Positions 17,143-26,323 of a stretch of DNA of 61,560 bases are shown here, in pieces. Under the pieces are notes generated by a model. That model was given only the letters and a program-made list of their open reading frames with translations. It was not told the DNA's origin and ran no database searches. Position numbers and translations under genes: made by a program. Source of the DNA: an uncultured Clostridia bacterium (GTDB lineage Bacteria > Bacillota > Clostridia > Christensenellales > Borkfalkiaceae); the NCBI GenBank assembly GCA_944372575.1, contig CALVZS010000012.1, positions 1-61,560 of the forward strand, in the 5' to 3' direction. Numbering within the stretch: the first letter of the stretch is position 1; each line of letters begins with the position of its first letter.

Positions 17143-19284
17143 ATGAAAATTGATATGGTTGCAATCGACAAAAAACAATTCGCGTTCGGGGATATGGTCG
17201 CGGTCTTTGCCACGATCGAGGACATAACGCAGTTCCTGCTCGTGCCCAAGGGGTATGAAAATGCGCTCGTCGATGAAAAACTGGCGGGCGTCAGCCCGCT
17301 CGGATGCAGGATCGACAATGAACCGATGATGCATATCGCGCTTTCGGGCGACGGATATGCGCGCGATTTCACTTCCGGCACGACGCTGCGCAATTCGGAC
17401 ACTGCCTTTGCGCTGCGGCTCGTGTCACAGGAACTGTCCGAAACGGACGAGGCGGTCACGCTTGTCTCCCGCTTTGAAAACGGAAAAGGCCTGATCGCAA
17501 GACAGCATCTGCGCCTTCTGCGCGGCCGGGCCGCGCTGGAGGCTTACAACGAATTGGAGAACACGGGCGAGGCCGTCACGGTGGAGGCGTTTCCCAGTTT
17601 CAACCTGTCCTGCATTTCTCCGTTCAGCCGCTTTCATGATCCGAGCAAGATGGTCCTTCACAAGCTGTTGAGCAACTGGAGCGGAGAAGGGAAGCTGTAT
17701 TCCGTCACGACCGACCGCCTTGCCTTTGAGCCGTCGTGGTCGGGGCTGGGGATCCGCACGGAAAAATGGAGCCAGACGGGGACCATGCCTGCGCGCGGTC
17801 AACTCCCGTTCGTCGCGCTGGAAGACCTTTCACAGGGGATCTGCTGGGCGGTCGCCATGGAGGCGCCCGCATCGTGGGTCATTGAAACGGTCTTTCGCAA
17901 CGGAAACCTTTCGGTGGGCGGCGGCATGGGGGATCACCTCACGGCGCACTGGCGCAAAGTCCTCGGCCGCGGGGAGACCATGCGCACCGACAAAGCCTTT
18001 CTGACCGTCGTGCACGGCGGACTCAACTGCGCGTGCGACCGTCTGGTCAAGGCCTATGACAACCCGCAGGAATGCAAATCTTCGGAGTACAATCTGCCCA
18101 TTCTGTACAATGAATACTGCTATTCATGGACGGATCCCCATTTGGACGAACTGCGGAAAATGATCCCCGTGGCCAAGCGCCTGGGCTGCAAGTATTTCGT
18201 CATGGACGACGGCTGGTTCCGCGATACGTACGGCTCCGCGACGCATGTGATCGGGGACTGGGACTGCGACGAGACGGTCTTTCCGGAGGGAATGCGCAGG
18301 TTCAGCGACGAGCTGCGCGAATCGGGAATGGCGCTCGGTTTATGGTTTGAATTCGAGGGCGTGAGCACGCAGAGCCGCGTCTTCCGCGAACACCCCGAAT
18401 ATATGCTCACCTACGACGGGAAGATCATCGACCACCGCGGGCGGGCATTCCTGGATTTCCGCAAGCCGGAAGTGCACGAATATCTGCGGGAAAAGGTGAT
18501 CCGCATGCTCGCGGAAAACAATGTCGGCTACATGAAGGTCGACTATAACGAAAACGTCGGCCTGGGGGCGGACGGCGCGGAAAGCTACGGCGAAGCGCTG
18601 CGCTGCCATATGCAGGGCGTCCTGGAATTTTACCGGGAGATCAAGCGCGAATTGCCCGATCTTGTCCTGGAGATCTGTTCTTCGGGCGGCATGCGGCACG
18701 AGCCCGGATTCCTGGGGCTTGCGGACATGGTGTCCTTCTCGGACGCCCACGAGAACGCGGCCGGCGTGAATGTGGCGTGTAACCTGCACCGCTTTATCCC
18801 GCCCCGCAAACTGCAGATCTGGGCGACCATCCGGGACGACTATACGGCGGAGGACGTCTGCTTCACCGTCGCAAAGGCCATGCTCGGCCGCTATTGCCTG
18901 TCCGGAAACCTTGCCGGAAGGTCGGAGGAGATCACGGCCGCGCTCGAACAGGCGTCCGCGTTCTACCGTTCCGTCGTCCCCATTATCCGGGACGGCGTGA
19001 CGACGGTGATCGAGGACGGCGACATCGGCTCCTATCTGAACGGTCACGGACGGACGTGGCTGATCCGGGAATCTGCCGACGGGCGCGAAAAACTTGTCTA
19101 TGCCTATGCGATCGAGGCGCCCGGGGCGGCCTTCTCGGTCGAAGTCGGCGATTTCCGCGTGAAGGATGCGTATCATGCGCCCGCCGACCTGGCTCTGGAC
19201 GGCGGCCGCGTTACGTTCACTTCGGGCAGATGCCCCATGTGGGGCTGCGTGATCCGCCTGGAAAAGAGGGAAGGAGGCGCCTGA
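17143..19284 (+). CDS. GH36 alpha-galactosidase
   Basis: A complete 713-residue GH36 enzyme, close to the family's usual length, expected to release terminal alpha-galactose from imported oligosaccharides. It has an N-terminal beta-supersandwich (about 1-320), a (beta/alpha)8 barrel (SWTDPHLDELR, YFVMDDGWF, LGLWFEFEGVS) and a C-terminal beta domain. The nucleophile is Asp467 in MKVDYNE and the acid/base is Asp534 in VSFSDAHE. No signal peptide, so cytoplasmic. ATG 17143 has only a weak upstream site; ATG 17155 is an alternative. The locus at 3236 keeps the ends but not the barrel of a related enzyme. Confidence 0.9.
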   Translation: MKIDMVAIDKKQFAFGDMVAVFATIEDITQFLLVPKGYENALVDEKLAGVSPLGCRIDNEPMMHIALSGDGYARDFTSGTTLRNSDTAFALRLVSQELSETDEAVTLVSRFENGKGLIARQHLRLLRGRAALEAYNELENTGEAVTVEAFPSFNLSCISPFSRFHDPSKMVLHKLLSNWSGEGKLYSVTTDRLAFEPSWSGLGIRTEKWSQTGTMPARGQLPFVALEDLSQGICWAVAMEAPASWVIETVFRNGNLSVGGGMGDHLTAHWRKVLGRGETMRTDKAFLTVVHGGLNCACDRLVKAYDNPQECKSSEYNLPILYNEYCYSWTDPHLDELRKMIPVAKRLGCKYFVMDDGWFRDTYGSATHVIGDWDCDETVFPEGMRRFSDELRESGMALGLWFEFEGVSTQSRVFREHPEYMLTYDGKIIDHRGRAFLDFRKPEVHEYLREKVIRMLAENNVGYMKVDYNENVGLGADGAESYGEALRCHMQGVLEFYREIKRELPDLVLEICSSGGMRHEPGFLGLADMVSFSDAHENAAGVNVACNLHRFIPPRKLQIWATIRDDYTAEDVCFTVAKAMLGRYCLSGNLAGRSEEITAALEQASAFYRSVVPIIRDGVTTVIEDGDIGSYLNGHGRTWLIRESADGREKLVYAYAIEAPGAAFSVEVGDFRVKDAYHAPADLALDGGRVTFTSGRCPMWGCVIRLEKREGGA

Positions 19285-19287
19285 ATC

Positions 19288-20121
19288 ATGCGTGCTGAAG
19301 ATATCAGGATCCGCGATCCGTTTGTCTTTGTGGAAGACGGCATGTATTATCTGCTTGGAACGACGGGGGAGGACTGCTGGAACAAGGGCAGCAATTTTTC
19401 CCTGTATGCCTCCCGTGATCTGGAACACTTCGAGTTTGCGGGCAGATTGGTCGCAGACGGGGCACTTGACGGCTATACGCAGCTCTGGGCGCCCGAACTG
19501 TACAAGTTCCGGGGGAAGTACTATCTCATTGTCTCGCTCTTCCGAAAGGAGAAGCGCCGCGGCAGCATGATCCTTGTCTCCGACAGCGTGCGCGGGCCCT
19601 TTGTTCCGCTCACGGGCGAATATATCACGCCGCAGGGCTGGCTTTGCCTCGATGCAACGCTGTTCGTCCACGACGGAAAACCCTATCTCTACTTTTCCAA
19701 CGAATGGGTGGATCCGATCACGGCGGACGGTGACGGTTCGCTGTATGTCGCCGCGCTGTCGGACGATCTGAAAACGCTCATTTCGAGGCCGAAAAAGATC
19801 GTCAGCGGAAAATACTGCGGGTTTTCCAGGGAGATCCGTTCGGGAGAGGCGACGGGATTTGTCGCCGAAGGCCCGTACGCGGTCGAAGAGGGCGGGAAGA
19901 TCGCGCTGTACTGGTCGACGTTTTCAAAGGACGGCTACTGCGTTGCGAAGAGCGTCGCTTCCGAAGTGTTTGGCGAGTACGCATTCGACAGAATGGTCTT
20001 TGAACGGGACGGCGGTCACGCCATGGTGTTCACCGACCTTGCAGGCAAGCGGAAGATCGTGCTGCATCAGCCCAACAGCTCCCCCGACGAGCGCATGAAA
20101 GTGTTCGATCTCGCACCCTGA
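19288..20121 (+). CDS. GH43-type glycoside hydrolase
   Basis: A 277-residue five-bladed beta-propeller of the GH43/62 clan, cytoplasmic. The three expected acidic residues are visible: general base Asp10 (IRDPFVF), pKa-modulating Asp122 (LCLDATLF) and general acid Glu194 (FVAEGPY). GH43 enzymes usually act on alpha-L-arabinofuranosides, beta-xylosides or beta-galactans, so with GH36 and the beta-helix protein it points to a plant side-chain glycan. It starts 3 bp after the GH36 stop, with AAGGAGG just upstream, and is the last gene of the operon. Confidence 0.8.
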   Translation: MRAEDIRIRDPFVFVEDGMYYLLGTTGEDCWNKGSNFSLYASRDLEHFEFAGRLVADGALDGYTQLWAPELYKFRGKYYLIVSLFRKEKRRGSMILVSDSVRGPFVPLTGEYITPQGWLCLDATLFVHDGKPYLYFSNEWVDPITADGDGSLYVAALSDDLKTLISRPKKIVSGKYCGFSREIRSGEATGFVAEGPYAVEEGGKIALYWSTFSKDGYCVAKSVASEVFGEYAFDRMVFERDGGHAMVFTDLAGKRKIVLHQPNSSPDERMKVFDLAP

Positions 20122-20135
20122 ACGATCAAAATGAT

Positions 20136-20212
20136 AAAGCCGCGCTTGTGATATGCACCCCAAAAGTTGGACAGACTTTTGGAGGTGCATATCATTGTGG
20201 CGCGGCTTTTTT
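20136..20212 (+). terminator. Operon terminator interrupted by an IS-like palindrome
   Basis: The outer arms (20136-20145 and 20200-20209) form a 10-bp GC-rich stem followed by a T run to 20212. Without the 46-bp palindrome and one TTG copy, they would make a standard short-loop terminator. Confidence 0.75.
20149..20194. mobile_element. 46-bp IS3-family-like terminal-repeat palindrome
   Basis: It begins TGATATGCACC and ends GGTGCATATCA. The arms (about 19-20 bp) match apart from a one-base bulge and surround TGGACAG. Direct TTG repeats flank it (20146-20148 and 20195-20197), as expected for the 3-bp target duplication of IS3-family elements. The CCAAAAGTTGGACA core resembles IS150-group ends from memory. 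No transposase remains, so it is either a miniature derivative or two joined ends. Confidence 0.6.
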
Positions 20213-20240
20213 CTGTGGTTTTTATAGGGTTCCGCCCTGC

Positions 20241-20714
20241 TTAAAGGGGCGGAAATTTATTTTTTTCTTCCTTCCTGAATTTTGTGGGGGTCGTCCCCGT
20301 CATTTCCTTGAACACGCGGATCAGGTGGGAGGAGTCGCTGAATCCGCAGCTCTGTGCAATGGAGGAGACGGAATTTCCAGTCCTTCGCAGCAGTTCGATC
20401 GCGCGGTCGATACGCAGTTTTTTCAGGTACTCGAACGGCGTCATGCCGAACAGCTTTTTGAAATGTTCGATATATCCCGTGTGCGACTGCATGGAGATCT
20501 GCGCAAGCTCGTCGATGGAAAAATAGCGGTCAAGATTCTGGAGCATGAAGTTGGTCGTGTTGACGACGGGTTTCAGGTTGTTCTGTTTCTTTGTCTCGTT
20601 CTCCGTCTGGAATTCCTGGCCGATGAGGTAGGAAAGCTCATAGATGAGTCCCATCGCATATGCTTCAAACATCAAGGCGGATTGCAGAAATCCAAAAGCA
20701 AAATAGTGAAGCAA
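20241..20714 (-). pseudogene. AraC-family regulator, 5'-truncated
   Basis: The frame encodes the complete AraC DNA-binding domain (FSIDELAQISMQSHTGYIEHF, then NSVSSIAQSCGFSDSSHLIRVF, ending TPTKFRKEEK) but only a short helix before it. The cupin sensor, about 130 residues in relatives, is missing. The homologous part seems to end near 20680, where the plus strand starts to read as a DUF6161 fragment. The remaining 157 residues could in principle fold as a DNA-binding fragment, but the natural start is lost. Confidence 0.65.
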
Positions 20715-21148
20715 TAACGAAATTAGAATCGCAAAGCAAAGCTTATTTTAGTGAAAGAGATAAACGCTGCGCGGATTTGGAAGAGTTATATCAAAATAAA
20801 CTTCGTATAGAAAAACCCGCGGATTATTGGAAAGAAATGTCGGTAATGTATGCAAAAAAGGGGAAACTATGGTTGCTTGCGGGATGTGTGCTTGCGGCAT
20901 TGATCGTTACGATGTTGATTTGTATTATCATATTTGTTCCGAATGTCTTTGACGCAGACTCACATTGGTTTGACATTCTAAAAAATTCTGCGATTGTTAC
21001 CGTGATAGCCGGTGTTGCAATTTATGTTTTACGTATTTTTGTAAAGATGGCGTTAAGTTCTTTTCATTTGGAAAGAGATGCAAAAGAGCGTGAGCAACTT
21101 TCGTATTATTATTTGTTTTTAATTGAAGGCAAAGCAAGTACTTTCTGA
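20681..21148 (+). pseudogene. Fragment of a DUF6161-like membrane protein
   Basis: The frame reads AEIQKQNSEAITKLESQSKA, a charged helix, two membrane helices (LWLLAGCVLAALIVTMLICI and NSAIVTVIAGVAIYVLRIFV) and ALSSFHLERDAKEREQLSYY. This pattern is what I recall of DUF6161 proteins. The N-terminal domain is absent, with no start inside the homologous part. The end stops at GKASTF where relatives continue for about 20-30 residues. It has low GC and is foreign to the flanking genes. Confidence 0.5.
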
Positions 21149-21341
21149 ACTCGGTTAAATTGGAAACTTTTGTTTTCATAGAGTTTACCTCCGAATTATA
21201 TTTTGCCTTTTCGGCAGCGGCGCAGTAGCATCGGGCGAGATAGGAGTAGAGGATATTGATAGGGGAGTTAGACGGAAGTCAACGACAATGAAAAAATTAT
21301 TGCGTAAAGATACAGAGAAAGAAGCGCATTGCAAAAAAATA

Positions 21342-21368
21342 GCCGAGCAGGTCGTTGACCTACTCGGC
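21342..21368 (-). terminator. Terminator for the minus-strand fragment at 21395
   Basis: Stem GCCGAG/CTCGGC with an inner AGGTC/GACCT pairing. An A run at 21333-21339 becomes a U tract on the minus strand. Confidence 0.6.
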
Positions 21369-21394
21369 ATTCGTTTTATACGCTATTCTATTTT

Positions 21395-21520
21395 TCAGCG
21401 ATAATTTTTTCCGTTGACTTCCGCGAGAACTATGCTACCATCGCCACAACGAAAAGCAAAATTCGGAAGGGATTGTTCTTGGTGTATTTGTTCTACTGGG
21501 GTTGAAATAGGGTGCCCGCA
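21395..21520 (-). pseudogene. 3' fragment of an unidentified low-GC gene
   Basis: The last 35 or so codons read like genuine protein (EQIHQEQSLPNFAFRCGDGS, then AEVNGKNYR), end at a TGA, and are followed by a proper terminator at 21342. The upstream part has been replaced by flavodoxin sequence at about 21510. I do not recognise the family. Confidence 0.35.
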
Positions 21521-21678
21521 TAGATCCCGCAGAACATGATCACGCAGTCGGCGGCGGCAAGCTGCGCCGCGTCCGCCTTCACGGCATCGGCGAGCGGGAG
21601 GCCCGTCTGTTCCGAGAACATCTTTGCATACCGTTCGGACGTGCCGTATTTTGAACTGTAGAGCAGGATGCCTTTCAT
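21493..21678 (-). pseudogene. Flavodoxin-domain protein, 3'-truncated
   Basis: ATG 21678 has a good GGAGG site and lies 21 bp after the phospholipase-like gene, so it was the next gene of that operon. It begins MKGILLYSSKYGTSERYAKM, the phosphate-binding loop of the flavodoxin/HemG type, and continues to DCVIMFCGIYAGTL. Then it runs into foreign sequence and stops after FQPQ. Only 61 of an expected 150-180 residues remain, so FMN binding would be incomplete. Confidence 0.65.
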
Positions 21679-21699
21679 GGTTGCCTCCGGTCAGGGATG

Positions 21700-22608
21700 T
21701 CAATGCGCGTCTGAGGGCGCGGAAGGAGTGAGGTGTCTGCCCGTCAGAAGGTGCCTGTCAAACTGTTCCTTCGGCAGGGATGCACCGCCGAGGGCGTCAA
21801 AAAAGAGCAGCATCTTGTATGCGCTCTCCGATACGGCGCGCTCGAACAGGTCGTCCGCCGTGGAAACGGGGGGCAGGGCAGGGTCGGCATTTGCCGCCCG
21901 CTCGAACGCCTCGCCCGCAAGAATGGCGGGATCGGGCTTTTTTGCCGGATACAGGCAGGAGAGCGCATGAACGTGAAAGAGCCTGTCAAAGCGCTGCCAG
22001 TGTCGCTGCGAGGCGTAGCACTTTTTATGGAAGAAGGAGAGATAGAGCGCGAAGTTGCCGATGCCGCCGAAGAACGTCTTTTTGTCCATGGGCGTCCTGC
22101 CCAGCGCCGCCGTTGCCCTGTTCCAGAGCGTGAGGAGGGCGGCGTTTTTGCACGTTTTGACGGCGGGATAGGGGTAGTGTTCTGCCTCGCGTCCGGCGAT
22201 CTTGCGCGCAAAATAGACGTCCCAGTCGTTCTCCATGCGCTGGTGTTCGCGCTTGTGCAGCCCGTTCTGTTCCAGATATCGGTAGACGAAGGGGTGAAAG
22301 GCGACGTCCGCGCAGTAGTGCGTGACGTACCCGAGGCAGTACGCCGTGGCAACGGCGCGCTCCTCCTCTCCAAGCGCCGGAAGGATGCTCACATACGCCA
22401 AAAACAGTTCGTATACGGCGTTGCGGTGCAGGTATTTGCCCAGGTTTCCCTCCGCCCTGTTTGCCTTTTTGGCGAAAAAGAATACGTCCGGCCCCTGCGC
22501 GCCCAGAAAAAACGCCTCGGGTGCGGAGGAGATGATGGCCTGAAGTTGATCGGGGAGGCGCTTTGCCGCCTCTTCGGCGATGAGCGCGTGGGTGATGGAA
22601 GATGGCAT
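21700..22608 (-). CDS. Zinc-dependent phospholipase C-like protein
   Basis: A 302-residue protein of the zinc-dependent phospholipase C/S1-P1-like fold. It begins MPSSITHALIAEEAAKRLPD, followed by FLGAQGPDVFFF and YCLGYVTHYCADVAFHPFVY, which supply the His and Asp metal ligands of this family. No signal peptide is evident, so it may act inside the cell, and the substrate is unknown. It starts 33 bp after yggS and is followed by the truncated flavodoxin gene. Confidence 0.7.
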   Translation of the reverse strand: MPSSITHALIAEEAAKRLPDQLQAIISSAPEAFFLGAQGPDVFFFAKKANRAEGNLGKYLHRNAVYELFLAYVSILPALGEEERAVATAYCLGYVTHYCADVAFHPFVYRYLEQNGLHKREHQRMENDWDVYFARKIAGREAEHYPYPAVKTCKNAALLTLWNRATAALGRTPMDKKTFFGGIGNFALYLSFFHKKCYASQRHWQRFDRLFHVHALSCLYPAKKPDPAILAGEAFERAANADPALPPVSTADDLFERAVSESAYKMLLFFDALGGASLPKEQFDRHLLTGRHLTPSAPSDAH

Positions 22609-22641
22609 AGTTCTATGGTATGTTGCGCGTGCTGCGCGCGA

Positions 22642-23325
22642 TTATGCGTTGTGTGCGGCGGGATATTCGCGTGCGCCGAACAGCGCCGTACCCAGGCGGA
22701 TCATGTTCGCGCCGTGCGCAAGGCAGAGTTCCCAGTCCCCGCTCATGCCCATGGAGAGATGGCAGATATTTTCGTCCTGCGCCTTTGCCCGCTCGTAGAG
22801 GGCGCGCATCTCGTCCGCAAGGCCGCCGAGCAGCGCCCGGTCATCCGAGAGGGGGAGCATCGCCATAAAGCCGCGCACGCGCAGACCCTGCGTCGCCCTC
22901 GCCCGTTCATAGGCGGCAAACGCGTCCGCAAGGGAATAGCCGCTCTTGGTCAGCTCGCTGCCGATGTTCACCTCGATCAGCACATCCGTCACGATGCCGG
23001 CGCGGACGCTTCGCTTTGCGAGCTCGCCGGCGAGTTCGTCGCGGTCGAGGGACTGGATGAGATCAGTCTTTCCGATGAGGTATCTGACCTTGTTGGTCTG
23101 CAGATGTCCGATGAAGTGGCGCCTGCCGCCCTGCACAAGGTCGTACTTGCCGCAGAATTCCTGCACCTTATTTTCGCCGATGTCGGAAATGCCCGCCGCG
23201 ATCGCCTCGTTGATCTCCTGCGGCGTGCGCGTCTTGGTCGCGGCGACCAGCGTGACCTTTTCGCCGAAGCAGTTGCCCGCGGCGAGCTTGTCCAGATAAT
23301 ATCTGACGTTTTCGGAAATGCTCAT
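22642..23325 (-). CDS. yggS: YggS/YlmE-type pyridoxal-phosphate homeostasis protein
   Basis: A 227-residue single-domain TIM-barrel PLP-binding protein of the PLPBP family, which buffers free pyridoxal phosphate and has no known catalytic activity. Family motifs are LVAATKTRT (the Schiff-base Lys), IGENKVQEF, RRHFIGHLQTNK, VLIEVNIGSELTKSG and LSMGMSGDWELCLAHGANMIRLGTALFG. ATG 23325 is chosen because homology begins there and GGAGAACGG lies upstream. It has its own promoter at 23345-23373. Confidence 0.9.
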   Translation of the reverse strand: MSISENVRYYLDKLAAGNCFGEKVTLVAATKTRTPQEINEAIAAGISDIGENKVQEFCGKYDLVQGGRRHFIGHLQTNKVRYLIGKTDLIQSLDRDELAGELAKRSVRAGIVTDVLIEVNIGSELTKSGYSLADAFAAYERARATQGLRVRGFMAMLPLSDDRALLGGLADEMRALYERAKAQDENICHLSMGMSGDWELCLAHGANMIRLGTALFGAREYPAAHNA

Positions 23326-23344
23326 GTTCCGTTCTCCGTGTTCT

Positions 23345-23373
23345 ATTATACAGCAGCGGTGTCCGTCTGTCAA
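23345..23373 (-). promoter_or_regulatory. Consensus promoter for yggS
   Basis: On the minus strand, perfect TTGACA (23373-23368), a 17-bp spacer and perfect TATAAT (23350-23345), about 20 bp before the ATG. Confidence 0.85.
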
Positions 23374-23407
23374 CGGAATAAAAGGGGGAAAGGGAGGGGG
23401 GGACGTG

Positions 23408-23439
23408 GTGCGCGGGCGGAGAATCCTCCGCCCGCGCAC
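23408..23439 (-). terminator. Hairpin after leuB
   Basis: A perfect 14-bp GC-rich stem (23408-23421 with 23426-23439) with an AATC loop, 28 bp after the leuB stop. No clear T run follows on the minus strand; a C-rich stretch does. Confidence 0.6.
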
Positions 23440-23466
23440 GCTGCAGTTCCGTCCGCAGAAGTTTTG

Positions 23467-24543
23467 TCATATGTGTTGTGCAATGCGGCGCGCCATCTCG
23501 CGGCAGCCGATCCTCTTCATGCCGGCCGAAAAGATGTCTGCCGTCCGCCAGCCCTCAGAGAGCGTCGCCTCCACGGCGCGCTCTACGGCGGCGCATTCCT
23601 CTGCCATGCCGAAGGCGTCGCGCAGCATCATGGCGGCGGCAAGGATGGTTGCGATGGGGTTGGCAAGATCGCGCCCCGCAATGTCGGGCGCGGAGCCGTG
23701 GATGGGCTCGTACAGTCCGCAGGGGGTGTCCCCCAGCGAGGAGGAGGCGAGCATCCCGATGGAACCCGTCACCTGCGCCGCCTCATCCGAGAGGATGTCG
23801 CCGAACATATTGGAGGTGAGCAGCACGTCGAACTGCGCGGGATTTCTCACGATCTGCATGGCGCAGTTGTCGACGAGCATATCGCTCACGGTCACGTCGG
23901 GATAATATTTCTGCGCATACGCGTGTACCGTTCTGCGCCACAGGCGGGAGGTCTCCAGCACGTTCGCCTTATCAACCGAGACGATGCGCCCGCTGCGCTT
24001 TTGCGCCAGCTCGCAGGCGATGCGCGTGATGCGCACGATCTCCTGTTCCGAATACCGCTCGGTATCCCACGCGCTCTCGCCCGTCTCTGCGTCCCGGCAG
24101 CTGCCCCGCTCGCCGAAGTAGATGCCGCCCGTCAGCTCGCGCACCACGATGAGATCGATGCCGTTTTTAGTCAGTTCCCGCCGGAGGGGGGAGGCGTCGG
24201 CGAGCGCCGGCCACAGCCGGGCGGGGCGGATATTGGCATACAGTCCCATTGCCTTGCGGATGCCCAGCAGGCCCTTTTCGGGGCGTCTGTCGCCGGGAAG
24301 GGCGTCCCACTTGGGGCCGCCCACCGCGCCGAGCAGCACGGAATCGGAGGCAAGGCAGCGCTTCACCGTATGCGCGGGCAGGGGCTCGCCGGCCTCATCG
24401 ATCGCGCATCCGCCGATGAGCAGCGGCTCAAAAGTAAAGGTATGGCCATAGCGCGCGGCGACCGCCTGCAAAACGGCAACGGCGCCCTGCGTGATCTCCG
24501 GCCCGATGCCGTCGCCCGCAAGCAGTGCAATGTGCTTGTTCAC
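23467..24543 (-). CDS. leuB: 3-isopropylmalate dehydrogenase
   Basis: A 358-residue NAD-dependent enzyme that oxidises and decarboxylates 3-isopropylmalate in leucine synthesis. It begins [17 protein letters not shown]. Other family motifs are [11 protein letters not shown], the [10 protein letters not shown] catalytic loop, [36 protein letters not shown] and [21 protein letters not shown]. Its GTG start overlaps the leuD stop, so it is the last gene of leuCDB. Confidence 0.95.
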   Translation of the reverse strand: MNKHIALLAGDGIGPEITQGAVAVLQAVAARYGHTFTFEPLLIGGCAIDEAGEPLPAHTVKRCLASDSVLLGAVGGPKWDALPGDRRPEKGLLGIRKAMGLYANIRPARLWPALADASPLRRELTKNGIDLIVVRELTGGIYFGERGSCRDAETGESAWDTERYSEQEIVRITRIACELAQKRSGRIVSVDKANVLETSRLWRRTVHAYAQKYYPDVTVSDMLVDNCAMQIVRNPAQFDVLLTSNMFGDILSDEAAQVTGSIGMLASSSLGDTPCGLYEPIHGSAPDIAGRDLANPIATILAAAMMLRDAFGMAEECAAVERAVEATLSEGWRTADIFSAGMKRIGCREMARRIAQHI

Positions 24544-25028
24544 GTCTCCTCCTTCAGCGATGCCATCAGGCCGCCCGCGTCGATAATGCGCCTGATGAAC
24601 GGGGGAAAGGGCTGCGCCCGGAAGGTCATGCCCGTCGTCAGGTTTTCGATCTCGCCCTTGGCAAGGTCGCAGCGGACTTCATCGCCTGCCCCGATGTTTC
24701 TGACTGCCTCGGGACATTCCAGAATGGGCAGTCCGATGTTGATGGCGTTGCGGTAGAAGATGCGCGCAAAGGAATTGGCGATGACAAGGGCGATGCCGCT
24801 TGCTTTGAGGGCGATGGGGGCGTGCTCGCGCGAGGAGCCGCAGCCGAAGTTGTCCTCCGCCACAATGATGTCGCCCGCCTTCACGCGCGTACAAAAGCCG
24901 GGGTCGATGTCCTCCATGCAGTGCGCGGCCAGCTCCTGTGCGGAGGCGGTGTTCAGATAGCGCGCGGGGATGATGACGTCGGTATCCACGTTGCTTTTAT
25001 ATCTGTGTACGGTTCCCTTTACGATCAT
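24540..25028 (-). CDS. leuD: 3-isopropylmalate dehydratase small subunit
   Basis: A 162-residue swivel-domain subunit that pairs with LeuC to isomerise 2- to 3-isopropylmalate. ATG 25028 overlaps the leuC stop (ATGA) with AGGAGG upstream. Motifs are [12 protein letters not shown] and the conserved [12 protein letters not shown] loop. The length matches the short bacterial/archaeal-type LeuD. Confidence 0.95.
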   Translation of the reverse strand: MIVKGTVHRYKSNVDTDVIIPARYLNTASAQELAAHCMEDIDPGFCTRVKAGDIIVAEDNFGCGSSREHAPIALKASGIALVIANSFARIFYRNAINIGLPILECPEAVRNIGAGDEVRCDLAKGEIENLTTGMTFRAQPFPPFIRRIIDAGGLMASLKEET

Positions 25029-26281
25029 TTCAGTACCTCCTCGGCAGCAGAAAGCCTGCCCGTCACCGCACTCGCCGCCGCCGTGTAGGGGGAGGCGAGG
25101 TAGACTTCGCTCGTCACATGGCCCATGCGCCCCACAAAGTTGCGGTTGGTGGTGGAGACGCAGCGCTCGCCGTCGGCAAGAATGCCCATATATCCGCCCA
25201 GGCACGGCCCGCAGGTGGGAGTGGAGACCACCGCTCCCGCGCGGATAAAGGTCTCCAAAAGGCCCTCCTTCATCGCATCCAGATAGATCTGCTGTGTGGC
25301 GGGAATGACGATGCATCGCACGTTCTTCGCCACCTTTCTGCCCGCCAGCACCTCGGCCGCCTGCCTTAAATCGGAGAGCCGCCCGTTGGTGCATGAGCCG
25401 ATCACCACCTGGTCGATGGCAATGTTGTTCCATGACGTATGCGTATTTTCAGGCAAATGGGGGAAGGCGACGGTGGGTTTTAGGGCGGAGAGGTCGATTT
25501 CATACGTCGCGTCGTATGCCGCATCGGCGTCCGCCTCGTAAATCTTTACGGGGCGGCGGAACCTGCCCTCCATGTAGGCAAGGGCGATCTCGTCCACGGG
25601 GAAGATGCCGTTCTTTGCGCCCGCCTCGATCGCCATGTTGCACACGGTGAAGCGGTCATCCATTGAAAGGGCGCCCACTCCTTCGCCGGTAAATTCCATG
25701 CTCTTGTAGAGGGCGCCGTCCACGCCGATCATGCCGATGATGTGCAGGATGAGATCCTTGCCCGTGACAAAGCGGGGCAAGGATCCGCGCAGGACAAAGC
25801 GCAGTGCGGAGGGAACGCGGAACCAGCACTTGTTCGTCATCATGGCGGCGGCAAGGTCGGTGGAGCCCACGCCCGTCGAAAAGGCACCCAGCGCGCCGTA
25901 GGTGCAGGTGTGGCTGTCCGCGCCGATCACGCAGTCGCCCGCGCCCACCAGTCCCTGTTCGGGCAGCAGGGCGTGCTCGATGCCCATCGTGCCGACGTCG
26001 AAAAAGTGTTCCACTCCCTCGCGCAGGGCAAAGGCGCGCGTACATTTGACCTGGCACGCCGCCTTGATATCCTTGTTGGGGGTAAAGTGATCCATGACAA
26101 GGGCAACTTTTTCCCTGTCCCTGACGTGTCCGCCCACCCGTTCCAGCTCCCGGATGGCGACCGGGGCGGTGATGTCGTTGCCGAGCGCAAGGTCAAGTTC
26201 TGCCTCAATAAGTTCCCCCGCGGTGACGAAGCCGAGCCCCGCATGGGCGGCAAGGATCTTCTGTGTCATCGTCATAGCCAT
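25025..26281 (-). CDS. leuC: 3-isopropylmalate dehydratase large subunit
   Basis: A 418-residue aconitase-family subunit carrying a [4Fe-4S] cluster. The cluster cysteines sit in IGSCTNGR and in TCGPCLGG. Substrate motifs include [13 protein letters not shown] and [11 protein letters not shown]. It is the first gene of leuCDB and diverges from a LysR gene across a 128-bp gap holding mirrored promoters. The start may be ATG 26281 or the nearby ATG 26275 (MTMTQK). Confidence 0.95.
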   Translation of the reverse strand: MAMTMTQKILAAHAGLGFVTAGELIEAELDLALGNDITAPVAIRELERVGGHVRDREKVALVMDHFTPNKDIKAACQVKCTRAFALREGVEHFFDVGTMGIEHALLPEQGLVGAGDCVIGADSHTCTYGALGAFSTGVGSTDLAAAMMTNKCWFRVPSALRFVLRGSLPRFVTGKDLILHIIGMIGVDGALYKSMEFTGEGVGALSMDDRFTVCNMAIEAGAKNGIFPVDEIALAYMEGRFRRPVKIYEADADAAYDATYEIDLSALKPTVAFPHLPENTHTSWNNIAIDQVVIGSCTNGRLSDLRQAAEVLAGRKVAKNVRCIVIPATQQIYLDAMKEGLLETFIRAGAVVSTPTCGPCLGGYMGILADGERCVSTTNRNFVGRMGHVTSEVYLASPYTAAASAVTGRLSAAEEVLK

Positions 26282-26323
26282 GCTGTCTGTGCTCCTTGTT
26301 GCGTATTGTTTTACAAAGTCTGC

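Noticed and set aside
21733..24756. A 1007-codon open frame on the plus strand across the phospholipase-like gene, yggS and leuB
   Set aside because: It is antisense to three recognisable genes and has no motif or start signal. It is a composition artefact.
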